Shown: positions 1-5,525 of the stretch, in pieces
How positions within the stretch are numbered: position 1 is the first letter of the stretch
How the letters are laid out: every line of letters begins with the position of its first letter
The notes under the pieces: model-generated
The model's database searches: none
What the model was told of the DNA's origin: nothing
Seen by the model: the letters and a program-made list of their open reading frames with translations, nothing else
Assembly: GCA_009783365.1 (NCBI GenBank)
Contig: WRHG01000131.1
Coordinates: 1-5,525, forward strand
Direction of reading: 5' to 3'
Source of the DNA: Clostridia bacterium
GTDB lineage: Bacteria > Bacillota_A > Clostridia > Christensenellales > Aristaeellaceae
DNA length: 5,525 nt
Program-made: the position numbers and the translations under genes

Positions 1-1405
1 TGTCCAGGCTGTTCAGGTAATCGGTAAGGCTCTCGGCCATGCGCTTGGTGAGGGTGGTCACCAGCACCCTGTGGCCCAGGCCGACGGTCCGGTTGATTTC
101 TCCCACCAGGTCGTCCACCTGGCCGGTGGCGGGGCGGAGGATCACGAGGGGATCAATGAGGCCCGTTGGGCGGATGATCTGTTCCACGGTGTTTTCACTG
201 AGGCCCAGTTCGTAGGGCGCGGGAGTGGCGCTGACAAAGATCACCTGATGGAGCCGCTCCAGAAATTCGCCAAAGACCAGCGGCCGGTTGTCAAAGGCGG
301 AGGGAAGCCGGAAGCCGTATTCCACCAGGTTTTCCTTTCGGGCCCGGTCCCCGTTGTACATGCCCCGGACCTGGGGAACGGTAACATGGCTCTCGTCCAC
401 AAACAGCAAAAAATCCTTGGGAAAATAATCCAGGAGGGTATAGGGGGTGTCTCCGGGCTGGCGGCCGTCAAAGTAGCGGCTGTAGTTTTCAATGCCTGTA
501 CAGAAGCCGATCTGGCGCAGCATTTCCACGTCGTACCGGGTGCGCTGCTGCAGGCGCAGGGCGTAAAGAGGCTGCTCTGCGTCCTTTAGTTCCTGTACGC
601 GAACGGCCAGGTCCCGCTCAATCCGGTCGATGTTGGCGTTCATTTTTTCACGGTCCATGGCATAGTGGGTGGCCGGGAACACCAGGGCGTGTTCGAGGGT
701 GGTCAGGGCGTTGCCTGTAACGACCTCGATTTCGCGGATGCGTTCGATTTCGTCGCCGAAGAACTCAATGCGCAGGGCGTGGTCCCGCGCGTTGGCGGGG
801 ATGATCTCCAGCACGTCCCCGCGCACGCGGAAAGAGCCCCGCTCAAACTCAAAGTCATTGCGCTCATATTGAATCTCAACGAGCTTGGCGATGAGCCGGT
901 CCCGCCCTATGGCCATACCGGGGCGGAGGCTGACCATCATGCCTTCGTACTCACTGGGGTCGCCCATGGAGTAGATGCAGCTGACGCTTGCCACGATGAT
1001 TACGTCCGGGCGCTCCCGCACGGCGGCGGTGGCGCTGTGACGCAGCCGGTCTATTTCCTCGTTCACGGAAGAGTCCTTTTCAATGTAGGTATCGGTGGAG
1101 GCGATGTACGCTTCCGGCTGATAATAATCGTAATAGGAAACAAAGTACTCCACCGCGCTGTCGGGAAAGAAAGCGCGAAGTTCGCTGCATAACTGGGCGG
1201 CCAGGGTCTTGTTGTGCGCCAGTACCAGCGTGGGTTTTTGCACCTTTTCGATAATGGAAGCCATGGTAAATGTTTTGCCGCTGCCGGTGACGCCGAGCAG
1301 AACCTGATTCTTCATCCCGCCGGCCACGCCTCTGGCCAGGGAGTCGATGGCGGCGGGCTGGTCCCCGCTGGGAGGATAGGGGGCTTTCAGCACAAAGCGG
1401 TTCAT
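1..1405 (-). CDS. uvrB: UvrABC excinuclease subunit B, N-terminal 468 residues (3' end outside window)
   Basis: UvrB is the DNA-damage verification subunit of nucleotide excision repair; it is loaded on DNA by UvrA and then recruits UvrC for incision. Reading leftward from ATG at 1405-1403, the protein begins [20 protein letters not shown]. It shows the UvrB Walker A motif GVTGSGKT at residues 38-45 (about 1294-1271), the HNKTLAAQL segment near 64-72, the Tyr-rich beta-hairpin start [10 protein letters not shown] at 91-100, the [12 protein letters not shown] segment, VDESH (Walker B/DEAD-type) at 336-340, SATPAPYE from 392, [12 protein letters not shown], and [18 protein letters not shown] near the window edge. 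The start is set by an AAGGAG ribosome binding site at 1416-1411, 5 nt upstream. The family is usually about 660 residues, so roughly 190-200 residues (helicase motifs V-VI and the UvrC-binding UVR domain) are cut off by the window rather than lost. No frameshift is seen. GC content is high (about 70% in sampled 60-base lines). Confidence 0.97.
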   Translation of the reverse strand, partial: MNRFVLKAPYPPSGDQPAAIDSLARGVAGGMKNQVLLGVTGSGKTFTMASIIEKVQKPTLVLAHNKTLAAQLCSELRAFFPDSAVEYFVSYYDYYQPEAYIASTDTYIEKDSSVNEEIDRLRHSATAAVRERPDVIIVASVSCIYSMGDPSEYEGMMVSLRPGMAIGRDRLIAKLVEIQYERNDFEFERGSFRVRGDVLEIIPANARDHALRIEFFGDEIERIREIEVVTGNALTTLEHALVFPATHYAMDREKMNANIDRIERDLAVRVQELKDAEQPLYALRLQQRTRYDVEMLRQIGFCTGIENYSRYFDGRQPGDTPYTLLDYFPKDFLLFVDESHVTVPQVRGMYNGDRARKENLVEYGFRLPSAFDNRPLVFGEFLERLHQVIFVSATPAPYELGLSENTVEQIIRPTGLIDPLVILRPATGQVDDLVGEINRTVGLGHRVLVTTLTKRMAESLTDYLNSLD

Positions 1406-1528
1406 TGATTCTCCTTATATCCGCGGACGTAGGGCCCGGGGTTCGGCGCTTTTGACTCCGCCCCGCATTGCCTGTCTGCGAAAATGCCGTCGGTTATCGC
1501 GTTCATCCGATCTTTCCGCCGTATCATG

Positions 1529-1545
1529 CCGGCGGTTTCCGCCGG
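1529..1545 (-). other. GC-rich hairpin in the uvrB 5' leader
   Basis: The sequence CCGGCGG (1529-1535), a 3-nt spacer and CCGCCGG (1539-1545) form a perfect 7-bp all-GC stem. It falls within the predicted uvrB leader, about 125 nt before the start codon. No T-tract follows on either strand, so it does not look like an intrinsic terminator. It could stabilise the transcript or be incidental in GC-rich DNA. Confidence 0.4.
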
Positions 1546-1604
1546 ATTCTATGTGCGTTTTATCGGGAATTCCGTCCGTGCTGTTTTGCTCGTGGACCGA
1601 TTCC

Positions 1605-1633
1605 ATTATATAGGGTTATGACGCCGTTGTCCA
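1605..1633 (-). promoter_or_regulatory. Probable sigma-A promoter of uvrB
   Basis: Read on the minus strand, a -35 box TGGACA (1633-1628, 5 of 6 to TTGACA) is followed after 17 nt by a perfect -10 box TATAAT (1610-1605). Transcription would begin near 1598, giving a uvrB leader of about 190 nt. The match is seen in the sequence; activity and start point are inferred. Confidence 0.7.
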
Positions 1634-1675
1634 ATGGGAACGATTGCCGGTTCTTTTCCTGATGGTTTCCGCGTT

Positions 1676-1702
1676 GCCGGAATACTTCTTGACATTTCCG
1701 GC
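1676..1702. repeat. Perfect 7-bp inverted repeat over the methyltransferase -35 box (operator candidate)
   Basis: GCCGGAA at 1676-1682 and TTCCGGC at 1696-1702 are exact inverse complements separated by 13 nt, giving a centre-to-centre distance of 20 nt, about two helical turns. The TTGACA -35 box (1689-1694) lies inside the spacer. This layout suits a dimeric repressor that would block RNA polymerase. A further TTGCCGG copy occurs at 1644-1650, exactly 30 nt before the TTGCCGG at 1674-1680. No regulator is identified, and the operator role is inferred from position only. Confidence 0.4.
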
Positions 1703-1718
1703 TTGCAATCATGATAAT
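1689..1718 (+). promoter_or_regulatory. Probable sigma-A promoter of the methyltransferase gene
   Basis: A perfect -35 box TTGACA (1689-1694) is followed after 18 nt by GATAAT (1713-1718, 5 of 6 to TATAAT). Transcription would begin near 1725, leaving a leader of about 40 nt before the chosen start at 1767. This supports 1767 over the earlier in-frame ATG at 1644, which lies upstream of the promoter. Confidence 0.7.
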
Positions 1719-1766
1719 AGAATGTCATCATTGGCTGCGGGCGATACCAAACGGAGGGCGCGGATC

Positions 1767-2573
1767 ATGGTTTACATCCAACCTGCGATTAAATGGAGCG
1801 GCAGCAAGCGAAGTCAAACAGCCGCCATACTCAAGCATATACCGCGTTTCAACCGGTATTATGAGCCGTTTGTAGGCGGCGCTTCAATTGCTTATGCCTT
1901 ATCTCCTCAGCGCGGCGTTTGCGGCGATATATGCGAACCGCTGATTAACCTTTGGCGCGCCGTACAAAGCGATTATGAAGGGCTCTATGAACAATATAAA
2001 ATGCGTTGGGATCGATTGCAAAACGAAAGCCATCTTGTGTTTTATGAAATACGGGATCATTTTAACAAATACCAGGATTCATCCGATTTGCTGTTTTTAT
2101 CGAGAACTTGCGTTAACGGGCTTATCCGCTTTAACAAAAACGGAGCGTTTAATAATTCTTTTCATCATACCCGAAAGGGCATTGCCCCGGCGCGTTTGAA
2201 ATCTGTTTTAGCCGTTTGGTCGGAGCGATTGCAGGGAATAGAGTTTCAATGCGGCGATTATTGGGATACTACGCGGGACGTACAAACGGGCGATTTCGTT
2301 TATCTTGATCCGCCTTATTTCAATACGAGGGGGCGTTATTACGGCGCGATTGATTACCGACGCTTCCTCGAATACCTGGAATGGCTGGACCGGCGTGAGG
2401 TAAAATTCGCCCTGTCCTTTGACGGCAGGCGCGGAGATACGGATTATTCCGTTACGATTCCCAAAGAACGATACCGGCGGCGCCTGATGTTATCGTCAGG
2501 TGATTCAAGTTTTAAAAAGGTGATGGATAAAAAATCCGAAATAGTTCTTGAATCGCTCTATCTGAACTATTAG
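1767..2573 (+). CDS. D12-class (Dam-like) adenine-N6 DNA methyltransferase
   Basis: The product is predicted to transfer a methyl group from S-adenosylmethionine to N6 of adenine in a short DNA site. The 268 residues carry the D12/Dam motifs in order: motif X-like KWSGSKR at 9-15, the SAM-binding motif I segment YYEPFVGGAS at 31-40, GDICEPLINLW at 53-63 with acidic D54, LSRTCVNGLIRFN at 111-123, and catalytic DPPY at 181-184. The C-terminus has LSFDG near 216-220 and SGDSSFKK near 244-251. Motif X reads WSGSK rather than the WAGGK type of E. coli Dam, so this belongs to a different D12 branch. The frame is open back to 1644, but ATG 1767 is chosen because GGAGGG (1753-1758) sits 8 nt before it, motif X then falls at the usual position, and the length matches the family. 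No restriction enzyme gene is adjacent, so it looks like an orphan. GATC specificity is possible but not shown. The gene is AT-rich compared with its neighbours (18 GC of 60 in 2041-2100), which suggests acquisition. Confidence 0.9.
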   Translation: MVYIQPAIKWSGSKRSQTAAILKHIPRFNRYYEPFVGGASIAYALSPQRGVCGDICEPLINLWRAVQSDYEGLYEQYKMRWDRLQNESHLVFYEIRDHFNKYQDSSDLLFLSRTCVNGLIRFNKNGAFNNSFHHTRKGIAPARLKSVLAVWSERLQGIEFQCGDYWDTTRDVQTGDFVYLDPPYFNTRGRYYGAIDYRRFLEYLEWLDRREVKFALSFDGRRGDTDYSVTIPKERYRRRLMLSSGDSSFKKVMDKKSEIVLESLYLNY

Positions 2574-2602
2574 GCGCGTTGATGCGGAAGGATGATCCGC
2601 GG

Positions 2603-2632
2603 TTGCGTATCGCCGCCGGTGTATTGTATACT
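2603..2632 (+). promoter_or_regulatory. Possible promoter of the hybrid kinase gene
   Basis: TTGCGT (2603-2608, 3 of 6 to TTGACA) is followed after 18 nt by TATACT (2627-2632, 5 of 6 to TATAAT). Transcription would begin near 2639, about 34 nt before the kinase start. The weak -35 box means it may need an activator. Because no good terminator follows the methyltransferase gene, read-through from the upstream promoter is also possible. Confidence 0.45.
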
Positions 2633-2672
2633 GATGAAACACGGAATGGTTCTCTTATGAAGGAGACGCACT

Positions 2673-5138
2673 ATGAAAAGCATGAAAATCAAAACGAAGA
2701 TGCGCATCTCCTTTGCGATCGCGGTGGTTGCGGCCTTTTTGATCGGTTTGTGCGGATACCTGAACATGGACGGAATGAACGAAACCATCAGCAATAACGA
2801 CTTTATTATTGTTCAGCCCCTGGTCTATCTGAACAGAATCACAACCGACATCGGAATAATCGAGTCGATCGTGCGTGATCTGATGATCGGGAGCGAAGCT
2901 GATCCTGAAAGCCTGTATGATGACCTGCGGGAACACCAGGAGGATATCCGCGGCCATATGAACGGATATCTGGATCTGCTGTATAACTGGGGATATGGCG
3001 TCAGCGACGAATACGCCGTTTTGTCCGACTTGAGCATCAGCGTGTCGGAATGGTCTTTGGAGATGGATAATGTGGCGCGCTTGTCCGCAAACGGCCAAAG
3101 GGACGCCGCGCTGAAACATCTTTATGACGTTGTCATGCATAAAGGCGCTGTCGTTAACTCGCTGCTGAATGAATTGGTGGGCACCAACGAAAATCAAGCT
3201 TCCCGCAGCCGTGAGGCTTCAAGGGTAAGCTATGGGTGGTCTTCCGCTTTTATTGCCGGCCTGTTCATCCTCGTGGCAAGCGTTATGGTCATCCTTGGAA
3301 CGATGATTACCCGGTCCATCACCACATCGGTGAGCGGCATCATTACCGCCGCGGAGGCGCTGGCAAACGGGAATACCCATATGGAAAACGCGAATCTGCC
3401 AAGGGATGAAATGGGGCAGATCAGCCGTGCGCTGCGGCAGGCGGCGGATTCCATCGCCGGCGTGATCGCCGATAATGATCAGGCGCTGAAAGCCGCGGGA
3501 AACGGGTTTTTGCATACCCGGGTGGAAACGGAGAAATACAAGGGTGATTACTATCGGATTCTGCAGAGTGTAAACATGACGCTGCATACGTTTTGCCGCC
3601 ATCTGGACGTGGTGCCGGCAGCCATATCGTTTTTTGACCCCTCCGGAGCGTTTGTGTATGGAAATAAAGCGATGCTTGATTTTCTGCCGTGGCTCGGCCT
3701 GACGCGGGAGGATGACGGGCTGCTGGCGTACATCCTGGCGTCGGGGCAATCAACGGCTATGCCCGAAGAGGCGGCCGCGATTTTTGCGGATCACGGGGCC
3801 GATTCCTTTTCCATGACGATGACCCTGCAATCGGGCAATGCCGACATGCCGCGCTCCTTCGGCGTGTCCCTTCACCGGGTTTACGGCACGGGTGAGGAGG
3901 ATGGCCGGTTGGCTTGCGTGATGCTTACCATGACGGACATCACCGAGGTGATGTCCGCGAAAAGCGAGGCGGAGCGGGCAAACCGGGCAAAGACGGAATT
4001 TCTGTCGAATATGAGCCATGAAATCAGAACCCCCATGAACGCCATTATCGGAATGACGCAAATTGCCCGCCGGTCCAACGATTCCGACAGAATTCAGGAA
4101 TGCGTCCAAAAAATTGAAAACGCGTCCCACCATCTTTTGGGCCTGCTTAACGATATCCTGGACATGTCTAAAATTGAGGCGGGGAAACTGATTCTGTTTG
4201 AGGAAAAGGCGCGGCTTTCCCAGGGGATTCACAACGTGGTTTCCATGATGCGTCCCAAAGCGCTCGAAAATCACATAGAGATCGCGGTTGATATGCGGAT
4301 AGAGCGGGATTGGGTGATGGCGGACCATCTGCGGCTGAATCAAGTATTGATGAATCTTTTATCCAACGCCGTTAAATTTTCACCGGAGAGAGGGCAGGTG
4401 CGGCTTTCCGTCAGTGAAACGGAAGCGGAAGCCGGGTGGTCTGCCTTTCATTTTTCTGTAACGGATCAGGGGATCGGCATGAGCGAGGAAGAGACCGGAC
4501 GGCTGTTTCAGTCCTTTGTACAGGCGGACATGAGCATCACAAGGCGTTTTGGAGGCAGCGGACTGGGCCTGTCCATCTCGAAAAGCATCGTCGAGATGAT
4601 GAACGGGGACATTTGGGTCGAAAGCCGGACCGGCGGAGGAAGCACTTTCTTCTTTACCGTTCGGTTGAAAACGCTCGGCGAGACGGACGGGGATGGCGCA
4701 ATGGACGCTTCCGGCACGGGAACTCCCGACGCCGCGGGGGGAACGGCGGATTTTTCAAAGCTCCGAGCGCTGATTGTGGATGATATTGAGATTAACCGGA
4801 GCATCGTTATGGAGATGCTTGCCGATACGGGCATGAAAATGGAAGAGGCCGCCAATGGCGGCGAGGCGGTCCGGATGTTTCGGGATTCGCCCGCCGGGCA
4901 TTATAGCGTGATCCTTATGGACGTGCAAATGCCGGAAATGGACGGTTGCGAGGCCACAAGAATCATCCGCGCCATGAGGCGCGCGGACGCGAAATCCACC
5001 CCCATTGTCGCCATGACCGCGAATGTGATGAAGTCAGACGTGGAGCTCGTTTTGAACGCGGGAATGAACGAGCACATCGCGAAGCCGATTCATTTTAAAA
5101 GCGTTATTGAAACGATTGGGCGGGTATGCGCGGAATGA
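2673..5138 (+). CDS. Hybrid sensor histidine kinase with four-helix-type sensor, HAMP, PAS-like region and C-terminal receiver
   Basis: An 821-residue inner-membrane signalling kinase. Domains in order: a basic N-terminus and TM1 at about 12-30; an extracytoplasmic, mostly helical sensor at about 31-187 resembling 4HB_MCP-type domains; TM2 at about 190-212; HAMP at about 211-263 with the DEMGQI signature at 245-250; a second HAMP-like segment at about 264-312; a PAS-like region at about 313-425; HisKA with [18 protein letters not shown], phospho-acceptor H449; and HATPase with N-box [13 protein letters not shown] (556-568), G1 DQGIG (598-602) and G2 GGSGLGL (627-633). A Gly/Asp/Ala-rich linker (about 668-693) leads to a receiver with acidic D703/D704, phospho-acceptor D750, T782 and K804. 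All catalytic residues are present, so the phosphorelay should work, but there is no HPt or DNA-binding domain: a separate HPt protein and regulator are needed. The start at 2673 has AAGGAG (2660-2665) 7 nt upstream; the next ATG (2682) is too far from it. The solute-binding lipoprotein gene follows after 55 nt. The ligand is unknown. Confidence 0.95.
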   Translation: MKSMKIKTKMRISFAIAVVAAFLIGLCGYLNMDGMNETISNNDFIIVQPLVYLNRITTDIGIIESIVRDLMIGSEADPESLYDDLREHQEDIRGHMNGYLDLLYNWGYGVSDEYAVLSDLSISVSEWSLEMDNVARLSANGQRDAALKHLYDVVMHKGAVVNSLLNELVGTNENQASRSREASRVSYGWSSAFIAGLFILVASVMVILGTMITRSITTSVSGIITAAEALANGNTHMENANLPRDEMGQISRALRQAADSIAGVIADNDQALKAAGNGFLHTRVETEKYKGDYYRILQSVNMTLHTFCRHLDVVPAAISFFDPSGAFVYGNKAMLDFLPWLGLTREDDGLLAYILASGQSTAMPEEAAAIFADHGADSFSMTMTLQSGNADMPRSFGVSLHRVYGTGEEDGRLACVMLTMTDITEVMSAKSEAERANRAKTEFLSNMSHEIRTPMNAIIGMTQIARRSNDSDRIQECVQKIENASHHLLGLLNDILDMSKIEAGKLILFEEKARLSQGIHNVVSMMRPKALENHIEIAVDMRIERDWVMADHLRLNQVLMNLLSNAVKFSPERGQVRLSVSETEAEAGWSAFHFSVTDQGIGMSEEETGRLFQSFVQADMSITRRFGGSGLGLSISKSIVEMMNGDIWVESRTGGGSTFFFTVRLKTLGETDGDGAMDASGTGTPDAAGGTADFSKLRALIVDDIEINRSIVMEMLADTGMKMEEAANGGEAVRMFRDSPAGHYSVILMDVQMPEMDGCEATRIIRAMRRADAKSTPIVAMTANVMKSDVELVLNAGMNEHIAKPIHFKSVIETIGRVCAE

Positions 5139-5193
5139 TGACGCGGGGCGTTCCGCTGACAGGTTGTATGGAATGGGAAGGAGAATGGCGCTT

Positions 5194-5525
5194 ATGAAAA
5201 AGATTTTTCTGGCTGTGGCGATCATGGCGGCGGCGGGCATTCTGTCGGGTTGCGGGGGTAACGGCGGGCAGAAAGCGGTCGAAATCACCGTCGTGTCCCC
5301 GTTTGATAGCGAGGACGGAAACCGGAGCCATTTTGTAAACGCGTATCAGGCGTATGAAAAGGCGACCGGGAACATCGTAAGGGATGAGGCCGCAGCCTCC
5401 AATGAGGAGTGGAAAGCGAAGGTCCTGGAGGATTTCCAGGCGGGAAAGGAGCCTGACGTCCTTTTTTACTTCACCGGAACGGACGCAGACGAGCTCGTAC
5501 AAAGCGGAAAGCTTGTTCCATTGAG
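5194..5525 (+). CDS. Extracellular solute-binding lipoprotein (family-1-like), N-terminal 110 residues (3' end outside window)
   Basis: The product is predicted to be exported, lipid-anchored on the outer face of the membrane, and to bind a small solute, often a sugar in this family. MKKIFLAVAIMAAAGILSGC is a classic type II signal peptide: two lysines, a hydrophobic stretch, and lipobox LSGC with the lipidated cysteine at residue 20, followed by a Gly-rich tether. The mature part has the order expected of MalE/UgpB-like binding proteins: an initial strand EITVVSPF (residues 30-37), a helix with FVNAYQAYEKATG (47-59), EEWKAKVLEDFQAGKEPDVLFY (70-91) and ELVQSGKLVPL at the window edge. ATG 5194 is chosen because AAGGAG (5178-5183) lies 10 nt upstream; the in-frame ATG at 5185 is only 1 nt from that site. 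It follows the kinase closely with no terminator visible, so co-transcription is likely. No permease or ATPase gene is visible, so it could serve either a transporter or the kinase as a ligand-presenting partner. The specific substrate cannot be told. Confidence 0.88.
   Translation, partial: MKKIFLAVAIMAAAGILSGCGGNGGQKAVEITVVSPFDSEDGNRSHFVNAYQAYEKATGNIVRDEAAASNEEWKAKVLEDFQAGKEPDVLFYFTGTDADELVQSGKLVPL

Larger units (their letters stand above)
1406..1766. other. Divergent intergenic region between uvrB and the methyltransferase gene
   Basis: This 361-nt stretch holds no convincing gene. It carries a leftward promoter for uvrB (1605-1633), a rightward promoter for the methyltransferase (1689-1718), a GC-rich hairpin in the uvrB leader (1529-1545) and an inverted repeat over the rightward -35 box (1676-1702). 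The two -35 boxes are 55 nt apart and back to back. Short open frames here (for example 1415-1606 minus and 1468-1662 plus) are arginine-rich or have no family features, and no ribosome binding site is evident for them. A 9-nt direct repeat GGTTTCCGC occurs at 1534-1542 and 1664-1672; its meaning is unknown. No canonical LexA box (CGAAC-N4-GTTCG or CTGT-N8-ACAG) was found by eye. Confidence 0.7.

Noticed and set aside
1529..1545. Intrinsic terminator at the GC hairpin
   Set aside because: No run of T follows on either strand, and it lies inside the predicted uvrB leader.
1415..1606. 63-codon minus-strand frame ending just before the uvrB ribosome binding site, a possible leader peptide
   Set aside because: Arginine-rich with no family resemblance and no clear ribosome binding site; the composition fits random translation of GC-rich leader DNA.
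1638..1653. GAAC-N8-GTTC palindrome next to the uvrB -35 box as a LexA (SOS) site
   Set aside because: The Bacillus-type LexA box needs GAAC-N4-GTTC; the 8-nt spacer and non-palindromic centre do not fit.
1644..1766. N-terminal extension of the methyltransferase frame back to ATG 1644 (41 extra residues)
   Set aside because: The stretch overlaps the predicted promoter, lacks a ribosome binding site at 1644, and would put motif X at about residue 50 instead of about 9. ATG 1767 has a good ribosome binding site.
2584..2600. GCGGA-N7-TCCGC hairpin after the methyltransferase gene as a terminator
   Set aside because: The stem is only 5 bp and no T-tract follows; it lies just before the kinase promoter.
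3750..4343. Long antisense open frame (197 codons) within the kinase gene, and similar ones at 2655-3197 and 71-1192 opposite uvrB
   Set aside because: They overlap well-supported conserved genes, show no recognisable domains, and are explained by GC-rich codon use on the coding strand.
5146..5159. GCGGG/TCCGC hairpin between kinase and lipoprotein genes as a terminator
   Set aside because: A 5-bp stem including a G-T pair with no T-tract; too weak to separate the two genes.

Overview
The window looks like a piece of chromosome from a fairly GC-rich low-G+C-phylum relative, most likely a Clostridia-type Firmicute. This is inferred from strong AAGGAG ribosome binding sites, sigma-A-like TTGACA/TATAAT promoters, a lipoprotein-type solute-binding protein and a hybrid kinase with an MCP-like sensor. 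No rRNA, tRNA, CRISPR array, insertion sequence or phage structural gene is visible.

Layout. Positions 1-1405 (minus strand) hold the first 468 codons of uvrB; its 3' end lies outside the window. Positions 1406-1766 are a divergent regulatory region. It has one good promoter reading left into uvrB (with a leader of about 190 nt that contains a GC-rich hairpin) and one reading right into a DNA methyltransferase gene. A 7-bp perfect inverted repeat is centred on the -35 box of the rightward promoter. Positions 1767-2573 (plus) encode a 268-residue D12-class (Dam-like) adenine-N6 DNA methyltransferase. It has no visible restriction partner and is clearly more AT-rich than its neighbours. Positions 2673-5138 (plus) encode an 821-residue hybrid histidine kinase with its own probable promoter. 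Positions 5194 to the right edge encode the first 110 residues of a family-1-like extracellular solute-binding lipoprotein, 55 nt behind the kinase with no recognisable terminator between them.

How the genes may work together. uvrB is a housekeeping nucleotide-excision-repair gene. The methyltransferase looks like an orphan, possibly acquired, modification gene sitting between the repair gene and the signalling genes. The kinase has a membrane-anchored four-helix-type sensor, HAMP, a second HAMP-like segment, a PAS-like region, HisKA, HATPase and a receiver. Together with the solute-binding lipoprotein it could form a sensory unit in which the lipoprotein presents a ligand to the kinase; this is inference from gene order and from known kinase/binding-protein pairs such as TorS-TorT and LuxQ-LuxP. 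No DNA-binding output gene or HPt protein is visible, so the output of the phosphorelay lies elsewhere. Nothing in the window proves a new system. The points most worth a second look are the kinase/lipoprotein pair, the orphan methyltransferase and the operator-like repeat in front of it.
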